From CALKJP01 sp046299555 (GTDB taxonomy: Bacteria > Bacteroidota > Bacteroidia > JACCXN01): DNA of 64,000 nucleotides. The notes beneath the pieces are model-generated. The model had not been told where the DNA came from. It did not search any database and was given only the letters and a program-made list of their open reading frames with translations. Below are positions 52,430 through 61,661 of this stretch, one piece after another (the first letter of the stretch is position 1; every line of letters starts with the position of its first letter). The position numbers and the translations under genes were made by a program. The stretch is taken from positions 372,001 through 436,000 of the forward strand of contig JBKBHS010000001.1 in NCBI GenBank assembly GCA_046299555.1, written 5' to 3'.

Positions 52430-52957
52430 ATGGTAACAAAAAAAATTGAACAAGCACTTAATAAACAAATAGAGTTAGAAGCAAGTTCTTCGCAATATTA
52501 TTTAGCCATGGCATCGTGGGCTGAAATAAATGGATTAAGTGGCGTTGCAGCATTTTTTTATCAGCATTCCGATGAAGAAAGAATGCACATGCTTAAACTA
52601 ATTAAGTATTTAAACGAAAGAGGCGGTAAAGCAACCATACCGGCTTTAGAGCAACCTCCAAAAGATTTTAAATCGCTTCAATATGCTTTTGATAATTTAT
52701 TGAAGCACGAAATAATGGTTTCAAATGAAATTAATAAGTTGGTAGATATTTGTTTAAAAGAAAAAGATTACACTACCCATAACTTTTTACAATGGTATGT
52801 ATCTGAACAAATTGAGGAAGAAGCATTAGCGCGTACTATTTTAGATAAATTAAATTTAATTGGTAACGATAAAGGAGGATTGTATTTATTTGATCGCGAC
52901 CTTCAAAATATTTCAGTACAATCGGCAGCTGCTGATAATGAAGGAGGTAAAAAATAA
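52430..52957 (+). CDS. ftnA: Non-haem ferritin
   Basis: A 175-aa iron-storage protein. The four-helix bundle ferroxidase residues are visible in LNKQIELEASSSQYYLAMAS, FFYQHSDEERMHMLKL and QWYVSEQIEEEALARTI. It stores iron as a ferric mineral in 24-mers. It is probably co-transcribed with the universal stress gene and ends at a strong terminator. Confidence 0.93.
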   Translation: MVTKKIEQALNKQIELEASSSQYYLAMASWAEINGLSGVAAFFYQHSDEERMHMLKLIKYLNERGGKATIPALEQPPKDFKSLQYAFDNLLKHEIMVSNEINKLVDICLKEKDYTTHNFLQWYVSEQIEEEALARTILDKLNLIGNDKGGLYLFDRDLQNISVQSAAADNEGGKK

Positions 52958-52980
52958 TTTTAGTAATTATTATAAAATAT

Positions 52981-53010
52981 AAAAGGGACGATACAATTCG
53001 TCCCTTTTTT
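52981..53010. terminator. Bidirectional terminator between ferritin and pntB
   Basis: AAAGGGACGA and its reverse complement form a 10-bp stem with a 6-nt loop, followed by a T run and preceded by an A run. It serves both convergent genes. Confidence 0.85.
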
Positions 53011-53026
53011 ATATTAAATCGTTTTG

Positions 53027-54463
53027 TTATTCCATTGTTTTTAATTCGGCAACAAGTTCAGTGAGCGCTTTTTTAGCATCTCCAAAAAACATTGAACATT
53101 TAGGATCGTAAAATAATAGGTTATCAATTCCTGCATAACCTGCATTCATAGAACGCTTGTTTACGATAATGTGTTTTGCTTTATCAACTTCTAAAATTGG
53201 CATTCCATAAATAGGAGAAGATGGGTCGGTTTTAGCAGCAGGGTTAACAACGTCATTAGCTCCAACAACTAATACTACATCGGTTTGTTCAAATTCGGGA
53301 TTTATTTCTTCCATCTCTACTAATTTGTCGTACGAAACATTAGATTCTGCTAATAATACGTTCATATGTCCGGGCATACGTCCTGCTACAGGATGTATGG
53401 CGTATTTTACTTCTACTCCTCTTTCTTCGAGCAAATCTTCTAATTCTTTAATAATGTGTTGCGCTTGAGCAACAGCTAAACCGTATCCGGGAACAATTAC
53501 TACTTTTTTTGAATAGTTCATCAGCACGGCTAAGTCAGTTACTTGAATATCTTTAATTGTTCCTTTTACATTTGAACCGCCTGCTGTATTATCTCCCCCT
53601 CCAAATGCACCGAAAATAACATTGCTAAGCGGTCGATTCATGGCTTTGCACATAACAAATGTTAAAAGCGTACCGGCCGAACCAACTAAAATTCCTCCTG
53701 TAAGCATTACTTTGTTGTCGTATAAAAATCCACCACAAGCAGCAGCTAAACCGGTAAATGAGTTTAATAATGAAATTACCACAGGCATATCGGCACCTCC
53801 AATAGGTAATACAAACATTACTCCATACAACAAAGCAACGGCAAATAAGACATACATTAGAGGCATATTAATTTTTCCTGTATAAATCATATATGCAGCA
53901 AATAATATAAGCCCAATCATTATAATTGTATTAATAATGTTGTAAGATGGAAGTCTTACCGGTTTATTCATAGTGCCATTTAACTTAAGAAATGCGATAA
54001 TACTTCCTGAAAAAGATACAGAGCCAATAATCAATCCGGCAAAAATGGCGATAAGAGAACCTATTAATGCTCCTTGCCCTCCCGTAAAAGCCATCGCCAT
54101 CATAGCTAAAGGGTTCATGTGTAATAAATGGTCAATTTCAATTAAAGAAATTAAAGCGGCACAAGCGCCTCCCATACCATTAAAAATGGATACCAGTTCA
54201 GGCATTTTAGTCATTTGAACTTTTTTGGCAGTAATCCAGCCAATAGCAGTTCCTAAAATAATAGCTGAAAAAATTAATGTATAAATTAGTGTTGGAACAT
54301 CTTTATCATGGAGAAAAATTGTTCCTATTATGGCTAAGGTCATACCAAATGCTCCAACAAGGTTGCCTTTACGAGCTGTTTTGGCATTACCCATCATTTT
54401 TAATCCTAATATAAAGGTTACAGAACCTATTAAGTAGCAAATTTCAAGTAAATGGGTTTTCAT
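53027..54463 (-). CDS. pntB: NAD(P)+ transhydrogenase subunit beta
   Basis: A 478-aa membrane subunit: about eight or nine TM helices in the N-terminal part, then an NADP(H)-binding domain (about 305-475) with VPGYGLAVAQAQH, GVEVKYAIHPVAGRMPGHMNVLLAE and VLVVGANDVVNPAA. With PntA it transfers hydride from NADH to NADP+ using the proton gradient. It is the last gene of an operon that also contains two unrelated small genes. Confidence 0.94.
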   Translation of the reverse strand: MKTHLLEICYLIGSVTFILGLKMMGNAKTARKGNLVGAFGMTLAIIGTIFLHDKDVPTLIYTLIFSAIILGTAIGWITAKKVQMTKMPELVSIFNGMGGACAALISLIEIDHLLHMNPLAMMAMAFTGGQGALIGSLIAIFAGLIIGSVSFSGSIIAFLKLNGTMNKPVRLPSYNIINTIIMIGLILFAAYMIYTGKINMPLMYVLFAVALLYGVMFVLPIGGADMPVVISLLNSFTGLAAACGGFLYDNKVMLTGGILVGSAGTLLTFVMCKAMNRPLSNVIFGAFGGGDNTAGGSNVKGTIKDIQVTDLAVLMNYSKKVVIVPGYGLAVAQAQHIIKELEDLLEERGVEVKYAIHPVAGRMPGHMNVLLAESNVSYDKLVEMEEINPEFEQTDVVLVVGANDVVNPAAKTDPSSPIYGMPILEVDKAKHIIVNKRSMNAGYAGIDNLLFYDPKCSMFFGDAKKALTELVAELKTME

Positions 54464-54554
54464 AATTAAATTCTAAATTTTAAAATTCTAAACATTATTG
54501 TTTATTCTCTTATTATAAATTGATCCTAAAATGTTTTTTAATTCTATAGATTCT

Positions 54555-54854
54555 TTAATTAAAATTGTTGGTTCGTTTTTCTAATTCTTTATTGGAGAGG
54601 TCTAATAACTTTAGCCATAACAAACTTTCTTTACATTCTTTTTTGCAAATTTTTATTTTCATTAAAAAATCTTTTTCTCCTAATTTTTTATTAGCTTCAA
54701 TGTAGTTTGCTGCAACTGAGCCCGAAGATCTTACTAATTGTTTTATATCTTCTTTGTTCCAAATGCTTTGGTCGATTTTATTAACAAAAACTCTTATGTT
54801 ATTTGCAAAAAGAAATGTTCTTTCTTCTAAATCATAAACCTTTTCTTCAGCCAT
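54555..54854 (-). CDS. Four-helix-bundle protein (23S rRNA intervening-sequence family), copy 1
   Basis: A 99-aa all-alpha protein: YDLEERTFLFANNIRVFVNK, QLVRSSGSVAANYIEANKKL and DFLMKIKICKKECKESLLWL fit the S23/four-helix-bundle family that is encoded in 23S rRNA intervening sequences of Leptospira and others and is related to Avd of diversity-generating retroelements. Free-standing copies are widespread in Bacteroidota. It lies in the 437-bp gap between pntB and pntAB, on the same strand. Confidence 0.88.
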   Translation of the reverse strand: MAEEKVYDLEERTFLFANNIRVFVNKIDQSIWNKEDIKQLVRSSGSVAANYIEANKKLGEKDFLMKIKICKKECKESLLWLKLLDLSNKELEKRTNNFN

Positions 54855-54900
54855 TGATTTTTCGAATTTGAAAGTTTAGAATTTAGAATTTCCGTCAATT

Positions 54901-55206
54901 TTATTTTTTCTTAAACATTTCTAACATACGGTCGGTAACAACAAATCCTCCAACAACGTTTAATGTTCCAAGTAACACTGCTAAAAAGCCTAATACAAGC
55001 GCCAAATAATTATCAGGTTCTACATTGAGCATTACATAAATAGCCCCAACAATTACAACTCCATGAATAGCATTGGCTCCACTCATTAATGGCGTATGTA
55101 ATACCGTTGGTACACCGCCAATTACTTCTACTCCCACAAATACGGCAAGAATAATAAAGTAAATCATTTCGCGGTGCTCACTAAAAAAGGCTAAAATTGT
55201 TTCCAT
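54901..55206 (-). CDS. pntAB: NAD(P)+ transhydrogenase subunit alpha part 2 (membrane domain)
   Basis: A 101-aa membrane protein with three TM helices: IYFIILAVFVGVEVIGGVP, IHGVVIVGAIYVML and ALVLGFLAVLLGTLNVVGGF. It forms the proton channel with PntB. In organisms with a split alpha subunit it is a separate protein, as here. Confidence 0.92.
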   Translation of the reverse strand: METILAFFSEHREMIYFIILAVFVGVEVIGGVPTVLHTPLMSGANAIHGVVIVGAIYVMLNVEPDNYLALVLGFLAVLLGTLNVVGGFVVTDRMLEMFKKK

Positions 55207-55246
55207 GTTTTTAAATTTTGAATTAATGAATTATTAAATTAATGAA

Positions 55247-55621
55247 TTATTGATTTGATGAGTTAATCCTGTTTTTAATTGTTTTTCTTGATTTTGACAT
55301 TATTGCTAAAATTTCATTGGCTTCATTTAACATCAAACGAGACTTTTCTTTACTAATAATTTCTGCATCTATACTTAATTCAATCCAAAATACACATTCG
55401 TCTGCTTCTTCAACAACAATACTTAGCTTTGAAATAAACTCAGCATTGGATCTTGCTCTGCAAACTGCCCTATAATTGGCAGCTACAGAAAAAGCAGAAC
55501 GCAAAAGTTGTTTTTTTATAATATAAGACTCATCTGTTTTGTTAAATCCTTTTGAAAATTTTAAAATTTCTATTGCAAATTGTTTAGTCTTTTGTTTTAA
55601 TTTTTCAGAAAAGTTGTCCAT
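55247..55621 (-). CDS. Four-helix-bundle protein (23S rRNA intervening-sequence family), copy 2
   Basis: A 124-aa paralogue-like member: FSEKLKQKTKQFAIEILKFS, KKQLLRSAFSVAANYRAVCR, FISKLSIVVEEADECVFWIE and RLMLNEANEILAIMSKSRK match the family. It differs considerably from copy 1, so the two were probably acquired separately. It sits between pntAB and pntAA in operon orientation, flanked by short AT-rich repeats such as TTAATGAATTATTAAATTAA. Confidence 0.88.
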   Translation of the reverse strand: MDNFSEKLKQKTKQFAIEILKFSKGFNKTDESYIIKKQLLRSAFSVAANYRAVCRARSNAEFISKLSIVVEEADECVFWIELSIDAEIISKEKSRLMLNEANEILAIMSKSRKTIKNRINSSNQ

Positions 55622-55652
55622 AAATTTATTAATTCAACAATTCAAAAAATCA

Positions 55653-56774
55653 TCAACTTAGTACACTTGGGTGTACTTTTTGTCCTTTATGAACAATAAG
55701 TGAACCCTTAGTAATTTCTTCTTCCAATTCCCATTTAAATCCTTCCGGTGTTGCTAAGTGATATAACAAGGTAATGATGTTTTTGGCATATAATTCACTT
55801 GCGTTTAGTGGTAATAAACTTGGAATGTTTGATTCACCGATAATGGTTACACCATGCTTAACAACAGTTTTGTTTAATTCGCTTCCAACTACATTTCCTC
55901 CTTGTTCTACGGCCATATCAACAATTACTGAACCTAAGCGCATAGACTTTACCATTTCTTCGGTAACCAACACCGGTGCTTTTTTCCCGGGGATTAAAGC
56001 GGTGGTTATTACAATATCAGCTTCCTTTACATGTTTGGCTACAAGTTCTTGCTGCTTTTTTAAAAAATCTTCCGATACTCCTTTTACGTATCCCCCTTCA
56101 ATTTTTATAGAATCATCGCCTTTTACTTCAATAAATTTTCCTCCTAATGATTCTACTTGCTCCTTTGTTTCAGGACGAATATCAGTACATTCTACCACAG
56201 CTCCTAAACGCTTAGCTGTGGCAATGGCTTGTAAGCCTGCAACTCCGGCTCCAAATATTACAACTTTAGCCGGACGAATAGTACCTGCTGCTGTGGTCAT
56301 CATAGGTAAAATTTTTCCTATGGTATCAGCTGCCAATAACACGGCTTTATATCCTGCTAAATTTGCTTGTGAACTTAGTGCATCCATTTTTTGTGCTCTC
56401 GAAATTCGAGGTATGGCATCCATCGAAAACGCTGAAATGCCTGCATTTGCACATGCATCTACAATATCTTTGTTGGTGGCTGCCCACATAAATGAAATGA
56501 GTATAGCTTCTTTTTTCATCCAGGCAATTTCTGATGGCTGAGGAGCATTTACTTTTAATACAACATCGGCATTTGTGTAAACAGATTGAGTATTGCTTTC
56601 AATTTTTGCACCGGCATTAGCATACATTTCATCGGTATAAAAAGAATTTAATCCTGCTCCACTTTCAATGGTGCATGAGAATCCTTTTTTTACAAGGTCT
56701 TTTACTGCATCGGGAGAAAGTGCTACGCGATTTTCTTTGAATTTGGTTTCTTTAGGTACAGCAATTTGTATCAT
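55653..56774 (-). CDS. pntAA: NAD(P)+ transhydrogenase subunit alpha part 1
   Basis: A 373-aa cytoplasmic NAD(H)-binding subunit: PKETKFKENRVALSPDAVKDL at the N-terminus, VVIFGAGVAGLQAIATAKRLGA as the Rossmann loop, and IVDMAVEQGGNVVGSELNKT. It is the first gene of the pnt operon, with an excellent promoter upstream. Confidence 0.95.
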   Translation of the reverse strand: MIQIAVPKETKFKENRVALSPDAVKDLVKKGFSCTIESGAGLNSFYTDEMYANAGAKIESNTQSVYTNADVVLKVNAPQPSEIAWMKKEAILISFMWAATNKDIVDACANAGISAFSMDAIPRISRAQKMDALSSQANLAGYKAVLLAADTIGKILPMMTTAAGTIRPAKVVIFGAGVAGLQAIATAKRLGAVVECTDIRPETKEQVESLGGKFIEVKGDDSIKIEGGYVKGVSEDFLKKQQELVAKHVKEADIVITTALIPGKKAPVLVTEEMVKSMRLGSVIVDMAVEQGGNVVGSELNKTVVKHGVTIIGESNIPSLLPLNASELYAKNIITLLYHLATPEGFKWELEEEITKGSLIVHKGQKVHPSVLS

Positions 56775-56793
56775 TGTATCATAAAATTTTATT

Positions 56794-56827
56794 CAAAAAT
56801 AAAAGGTTAAAAAAAGTGTACAAAAAA
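56794..56827 (-). promoter_or_regulatory. Promoter of the pnt operon
   Basis: On the minus strand TTTTTTG (56821-56827), a 19-bp spacer and TATTTTTG (56794-56801) match both Bacteroidota promoter elements. Transcription would start near 56787, about 13 bp before the pntAA ATG. Confidence 0.65.
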
Positions 56828-56941
56828 TACTTTTCAGCATTGGTTAATAACTTAAAAATTATAACGTACAAAGAATAATTACTTTTGAAAATTAAATTAT
56901 TACATACGACCTGCAAAAGTCTTATGCCTAATGACTTACGT

Positions 56942-57508
56942 TTAGTTATTCTCCTTTTTTTCTTTTTTTCGCTCTTCTCTTCTTTTTTGACGTGCCATTT
57001 GGCGATACCTTCGTTCGTTTTTTTCTGCCTCGGTAATTTGTACCTTTTCGTCTTTAGTAATATTAAGGGTAATAGCTACCATCGGGAAAACGCGACTGAA
57101 ATCGCGCTCAATAATTAAAGGAATTTCTATACCTACAACCTTACTTTCAAAAGCAAATACCGGCATAAATTCAAAAGGACGAGGGTATCCAATACGAATA
57201 CTTCCAACTTTTAAGGTGTCGCCTAAAAAGTAAGCGCCTTCTACTCCGGTTTTAATTTTGTAATCTTTGGTTTGAAAAATAGCCAATTTGCTTTGCAAGC
57301 CAAATCTTGATAGGGAATAAGCAGAGGTAAATGAACCTTGAACATAAACTATGCTTGCCGGATTGTATTCATAAGCCAAGCCTAAGCCTGAAAGCGAAAC
57401 TACTGCTTTAAAACTGTTGTCGTTTTTAATTTGCGCAAAACAATTCTGAATTATGAAAATGTATAATAATAAATTAAACGAATTTAGTATGTTATTTTTT
57501 ACAAACAT
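56942..57508 (-). CDS. Hypothetical secreted protein with basic coiled tail
   Basis: A 188-aa protein with a signal-like N-terminus (residues 9-25, ending CFAQ), a beta-rich middle (FTSAYSLSRFGLQSKLAIFQ, VGSIRIGYPRPFEFMPVFAF) that could be an outer-membrane or periplasmic beta domain, and a lysine/arginine-rich C-terminus (RRYRQMARQKRREERKKEKK). I do not recognise the family. Six bases separate it from dprA, so it is likely co-transcribed with it. Confidence 0.6.
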   Translation of the reverse strand: MFVKNNILNSFNLLLYIFIIQNCFAQIKNDNSFKAVVSLSGLGLAYEYNPASIVYVQGSFTSAYSLSRFGLQSKLAIFQTKDYKIKTGVEGAYFLGDTLKVGSIRIGYPRPFEFMPVFAFESKVVGIEIPLIIERDFSRVFPMVAITLNITKDEKVQITEAEKNERRYRQMARQKRREERKKEKKENN

Positions 57509-57514
57509 TAATGT

Positions 57515-58627
57515 TTAAACAATAAGTTGATATATTTTTCCGGGCAAAGCTTTAATAATTCCATTAAATTCCATGTTTAATAATAGCATAGATGCTTTGC
57601 CTTGTGTAAGCCCTGTTTTAACGCAAATTTGGTCTATATGTTGTTCGTTTTGGTCTTTTAAAATTTCGGCAATTAATTTTTCTTCTTCATTTAATTCAAT
57701 AAATAATTTTGTTTGTTGAGGTTCAGCCTTTTTAGTAGTGTTTTCAATTTCCCATCCTAATAAGAATGCCAATTCCGTTCCACTTTCTATTAATGCTGCA
57801 CGATTGGTTTTAATAAGCCAATTACAACCTTTGGAATAGGTATCGTTAATTTTACCCGGAAAGGTAAAAACATCTCTATTATAGCTGTTGGCTATTTCGG
57901 CCGTTATTAATGCTCCTCCTTTTTCTCTTGCTTCTACTACAACTGTAGCATCGCTTATTCCTGCAATAATACGATTTCGTTTTGGGAAATTTTCTCTGTC
58001 AGGGTTAGTTTTGCTCGGAAAATCAGATAATAACCCTCCATTTTCTAACATTTCTTCGGCAGTAGCTTTATGTTGTGCAGGATAAATTCTATCTAATCCA
58101 TGTGCTACAATACCTATGGTGGGTAAATTATTTTTTAAAGCATTTTTATGAGCTGTAACATCTATCCCGTAAGCAAGACCACTAAAAACAGTTGGATTAT
58201 AGGGTTTTAAATCATTTATTAATTTTTCGCAAATTTCTTTCCCATATTCAGTTGCATTACGTGTGCCTACTATGCTTATATGTTTTTGACGATTTAAAGA
58301 ACAATTTCCTTTAAAATAAATCACTATTGGGGCATCGTCAATGTTTTTTAGACGCTGAGGGTAATTTTCATCTAAAAAAAAGTAAACCTGAATGCCATTA
58401 GATTGAATAAATTTTAATTCTTCTTCTGCTTTTTTTAATGCTTCATTTGGATTAATTAATTCAGCAGTTATTTTTCCAATGCCCGGAATTTTTTTAAGAG
58501 CCGATTTTTTTTCTTTAAAAACAGCTTCGCTGCCTCCGCAATAGGCAATAAGTTTTTTAGCGGTAACATCTCCTACTCCGTTTAAAAACGTTAATCCAAT
58601 GTTATATAATAGTTGTTCGTCTAACAA
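57515..58627 (-). CDS. dprA: DNA-processing protein DprA
   Basis: A 370-aa protein that loads RecA onto incoming single-stranded DNA in transformation. A helix-hairpin-helix region (about 1-60) precedes the Rossmann core: SIVGTRNATEYGKE (118-131), SGLAYGIDVTAHKNAL (149-164), IVAHGLDRIYPAQHK (173-187) and RNRIIAGISDATVVVEARE (217-235). A C-terminal winged helix (about 305-370) completes the usual architecture. The start is TTG at 58627; no better ATG is visible. Confidence 0.93.
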   Translation of the reverse strand: MLDEQLLYNIGLTFLNGVGDVTAKKLIAYCGGSEAVFKEKKSALKKIPGIGKITAELINPNEALKKAEEELKFIQSNGIQVYFFLDENYPQRLKNIDDAPIVIYFKGNCSLNRQKHISIVGTRNATEYGKEICEKLINDLKPYNPTVFSGLAYGIDVTAHKNALKNNLPTIGIVAHGLDRIYPAQHKATAEEMLENGGLLSDFPSKTNPDRENFPKRNRIIAGISDATVVVEAREKGGALITAEIANSYNRDVFTFPGKINDTYSKGCNWLIKTNRAALIESGTELAFLLGWEIENTTKKAEPQQTKLFIELNEEEKLIAEILKDQNEQHIDQICVKTGLTQGKASMLLLNMEFNGIIKALPGKIYQLIV

Positions 58628-58771
58628 AATTTACTTTTTAATATATATTTTTTTACATTGGCATTTAAAAATAGCGGCTTTTGTAAAGTTAGGGTTATAA
58701 TTAATGCACAAAAATCGCATTTTTAAATAAATATTTACAAGCATAATAAAGTTTAACCAAAAACAGTTCGA

Positions 58772-61177
58772 ATGGTAAAAAATTACTTTCTGATTATCTC
58801 ATTTTTAACATTTTCGTTTGTTGCTTTTTCTCAAGAAGCTTTTATTAAAGGGAAGGTAACCGATGCTCAAACAAAAGAAACCTTAATTGGCGTAAACGTA
58901 ATTTTGTCTGACAATACAGGAGCCGCTACCGATATAGATGGAAATTACACCATTAAAGTTAAACCAGGAAAAGTAAACATTACTTTTAAATACATTGGAT
59001 ATAAATCCGTAACGAAAATAATTGATATAAATTCAGGAGAAACCAAAGTTTTAAATCAAGCCTTAGAGAAAGACTCTAAAGAGTTAGATGTAGTAGTGGT
59101 ATCGGCAGGTCGATTTGAACAAAAATTAGGAGATGTTACCGTATCGATGGAAGTAATTAAGCCGGAGCTGATAGAAAACAAAAACACTACCAATATGGAA
59201 ACCATTATTGACCAAACTCCGGGTGTGAGTATTATTGATGGGCAAGCCAATATTCGTGGTGGTGGTGGTTTTAGTTATGGGGCAGGTAGTCGTGTATTAT
59301 TGTTAGTTGACGATATGCCCATGTTAACGGCCGATGCAGGGGATATTAAATGGAATTTTATTCCGGTTGAGAATATTGAACAAGTGGAAGTTATTAAAGG
59401 AGCATCATCCGCTTTATTTGGTTCATCAGCTCTTAATGGTGCCATCAATATTCGCACGGCTTACCCTAAAAATGAGCCGGTAACAAAAATTAATGTTTTT
59501 CATGGAATGTATAACGATCCTGTTAGAAGAGATACAACTGGAAGCATCAGAGACTCTTTAGGATATTTAAATAAGCCATTAAAATGGTGGACAAGCGCCA
59601 ATCCTACATACACAGGAACCAATTTTTTACATTCGCGTAAGGTTGGAAACTTAGATGTGGTTGTAGGCGGGTCAATATTTTCTGACGAAGGTTACAGGCA
59701 AGGAGAGAAAGAACAAAGGGGAAGAACCAATTTTAATTTACGTTATCGTTCTAAAAAAATTGAAGGCTTAAATGTTGGCTTAAATGGAAATGCACAATAT
59801 TCTAAGGGTGGTTTATTTTTAATTTGGCAAGATGCAGATTCGGGGGCATTTAAACCAGCCGGAGGGCGAGCATTAGATTATGTGTCAATAAGAGCTAATA
59901 TAGACCCCTATTTGAATTATTACAGTAAAAAAGGAGACAGGTTAAGTGTACGAACCCGTTATTTTAATGCAACTAATAAAAATGATACACGCCAACAATC
60001 TTATGCACATTTATATTATTCAGAAGCGCAATACCAAAAACAATTTGAAAAAGATTTAACCATAACAACCGGAGCAGTTAATATTTATTCGGTTGTTGAA
60101 TCGGATCTATACGGAAATCATTTTGCCAATAATACTTCATTTTACGGACAGCTCGATAAAAAATTCTGGGCGCGTTTATCTATATCCTTAGGTGTTCGTA
60201 TGGAACATTTTAGAACCGATTCTATCGAAAGCTTAACCGATTTGGCTATTATGCCTGAAAAATCTTTTATCAGAAATGATAGTATTATAAAAGATACCAT
60301 CACACTTTTTAAAAATGCTACTTTTCGTCCAATTCCTCGTATTGGGATAAATTATCAGCTTTTTGAATTTACCTATTTAAGAGCTTCGTACGGTCAAGGA
60401 TTTCGTTTTCCAAGCATTGCAGAACGCTTTATCAGAACCAGCGCAAGTGGCTTGGAAATTTATCCCAACCTCGATTTAAAGCCTGAAACAGGTTGGAGTG
60501 GCGAAATTGGTATTAAACAAGGAGTAAAACTGGGCGACTGGAAAGGGTTTTTAGACATTGCCTATTTTTTAACACGCTATAGAAACATGGTGGAGTTTTC
60601 CTTTGGGCAATGGGGGAACCCTGCGGTTGACCCAATTTTTGGAGTGGGTGTAAAATCATTAAATGTGGGCTATGCAGAAATTTCCGGCTGGGACGGTTCC
60701 ATTATGGGAACAGGAAAAATTTTCGGTATAAACACTACCCTTACAGCCGGATATACCTACATGGTTCCTATTATTTTAAACTTGGACTCAATGTATAAAA
60801 CAACCTTGGCAGATACAACCATAAACATTCTGAAATATCGTTTCCGCCATTTGGCAAAAGTAGACGTGCAGTTCGATTTCAAAAAAGTTTCAACCGGTAT
60901 TAGTTTCCGCTACAATAGCTTTATGGAAAACGTAGATTATTTCTTTGTGATGCCAATAATTGGCGATTTATTAACTCCCGGCTATCGCGACTATCGTGCT
61001 AAGCGACAAGATAAGCGTGGCGATTGGGTATTTGATTATCGTATATCTTATCAGATGACCGAGCAAAGTAAAATAGCACTTATTATAAACAATGTATTTA
61101 ACCGCGAATACATGATACGCCCGGCTGATATTCAACCACCAAGAACCGTGGCATTGCAATATGCTTTGCAGTTTTAA
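58772..61177 (+). CDS. TonB-dependent receptor with carboxypeptidase-regulatory-like domain
   Basis: An 801-aa outer-membrane receptor: signal peptide (1-20), a CarboxypepD_reg-like domain (about 22-108; TLIGVNVILSDNTGAATDID), a plug domain (about 115-235; NIRGGGGFSYGAGSRVLLLVDD, IEQVEVIKGASSALFGSSA) and a beta-barrel ending in LQF, typical for BamA recognition. No SusD partner is adjacent, so it is not a SusCD system. The substrate (siderophore, vitamin or other) cannot be told from the sequence. Confidence 0.9.
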   Translation: MVKNYFLIISFLTFSFVAFSQEAFIKGKVTDAQTKETLIGVNVILSDNTGAATDIDGNYTIKVKPGKVNITFKYIGYKSVTKIIDINSGETKVLNQALEKDSKELDVVVVSAGRFEQKLGDVTVSMEVIKPELIENKNTTNMETIIDQTPGVSIIDGQANIRGGGGFSYGAGSRVLLLVDDMPMLTADAGDIKWNFIPVENIEQVEVIKGASSALFGSSALNGAINIRTAYPKNEPVTKINVFHGMYNDPVRRDTTGSIRDSLGYLNKPLKWWTSANPTYTGTNFLHSRKVGNLDVVVGGSIFSDEGYRQGEKEQRGRTNFNLRYRSKKIEGLNVGLNGNAQYSKGGLFLIWQDADSGAFKPAGGRALDYVSIRANIDPYLNYYSKKGDRLSVRTRYFNATNKNDTRQQSYAHLYYSEAQYQKQFEKDLTITTGAVNIYSVVESDLYGNHFANNTSFYGQLDKKFWARLSISLGVRMEHFRTDSIESLTDLAIMPEKSFIRNDSIIKDTITLFKNATFRPIPRIGINYQLFEFTYLRASYGQGFRFPSIAERFIRTSASGLEIYPNLDLKPETGWSGEIGIKQGVKLGDWKGFLDIAYFLTRYRNMVEFSFGQWGNPAVDPIFGVGVKSLNVGYAEISGWDGSIMGTGKIFGINTTLTAGYTYMVPIILNLDSMYKTTLADTTINILKYRFRHLAKVDVQFDFKKVSTGISFRYNSFMENVDYFFVMPIIGDLLTPGYRDYRAKRQDKRGDWVFDYRISYQMTEQSKIALIINNVFNREYMIRPADIQPPRTVALQYALQF

Positions 61178-61203
61178 AGGCGCTCTTTTTAATTAAAAAG
61201 CCA

Positions 61204-61341
61204 AACAACATCTTTGGCACGATGTGGAACTCGCCAATTTATACCTTTACCAATAGAACAGGAAGAATGAAGCTAAATGGCACCTTTGGAGGAGCTACAC
61301 CACAATACACCATAAATGGTTTTACAGGTCAGCAAAAAACA
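61204..61341 (+). pseudogene. Internal fragment of a tail-fibre-like surface gene
   Basis: It begins NNIFGTMWNSPIYTFTN and includes YTINGFTGQQKT. It aligns with NNIFGTMWNSPIYMVTS and YTINGFAAQQKN in the frameshifted gene at 62718-63160. Both ends are missing: there is no start, and homology stops where the convergent XRE gene begins. It is a leftover of an earlier copy of the same surface gene. Confidence 0.75.
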
Positions 61342-61344
61342 AAC

Positions 61345-61587
61345 TTAATCACTTTTAAATAGTTCTTTAGGTAATATTTCTGTAACAGAAACCGATAATA
61401 TGGTGCAAATTTTTATAATATTTAATACCCCTGTGTTTATTTCTCCGTATTCAATACGTTGATACTGCTTTGTGCTTGTGCCCAGTTCAAAAGCCATTTG
61501 TGCTTGCGTAATACCCTGTTTTATTCGTTCTTTTCGAATAGAAAGACCAATTCTCTTGAGGATGTAATTATCGCTTTTGTTTTGCAT
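61345..61587 (-). CDS. XRE family helix-turn-helix regulator 1
   Basis: An 80-aa DNA-binding protein: RIGLSIRKERIKQGITQAQM, AFELGTSTKQYQRIEYGE and LNIIKICTILSVSVTEILP form a five-helix Cro/CI-type domain. It is divergent from the surface gene at 61662, with two operator-like dyads between. The first dyad begins one base beyond its ATG, which predicts autorepression. Confidence 0.88.
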   Translation of the reverse strand: MQNKSDNYILKRIGLSIRKERIKQGITQAQMAFELGTSTKQYQRIEYGEINTGVLNIIKICTILSVSVTEILPKELFKSD

Positions 61588-61603
61588 ATATCAAAAATGA
61601 CGT
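61588..61603. promoter_or_regulatory. Operator-like dyad O1 of the XRE-1 module
   Basis: ATATCA-AAAA-TGACGT. Its half-sites are those of the second site (61621-61636) in inverted orientation, with the same N4 spacer length. It is adjacent to the start codon of the XRE-1 gene. Confidence 0.6.
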
Positions 61604-61620
61604 GAACAAAAATTTTAAAT

Positions 61621-61636
61621 ACGTCATATATGATAT
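61621..61636. promoter_or_regulatory. Operator-like dyad O2 of the XRE-1 module
   Basis: ACGTCA-TATA-TGATAT, which is the reverse complement of ATATCA-TATA-TGACGT. The outer half-sites equal those of O1 at 33-bp centre spacing. It contains the perfect palindrome TCATATATGA and lies 26 bp before the surface gene ATG at 61662. Confidence 0.6.
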
Positions 61637-61661
61637 AATTATTTTTTATAAATTCGTTAAA

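Noticed and set aside
55774..56541. A 255-codon plus-strand frame opposite pntAA
   Set aside because: It is antisense to a well-conserved pntAA, its composition (Ser/Thr/Ala/Ile) is that of a shadow frame, and no family is recognisable.
57515..58627. dprA as part of a DprA-linked defence system
   Set aside because: The neighbours are a hypothetical envelope protein and a TonB receptor; the protein has the normal competence-type architecture, and no nuclease or other defence gene is nearby.
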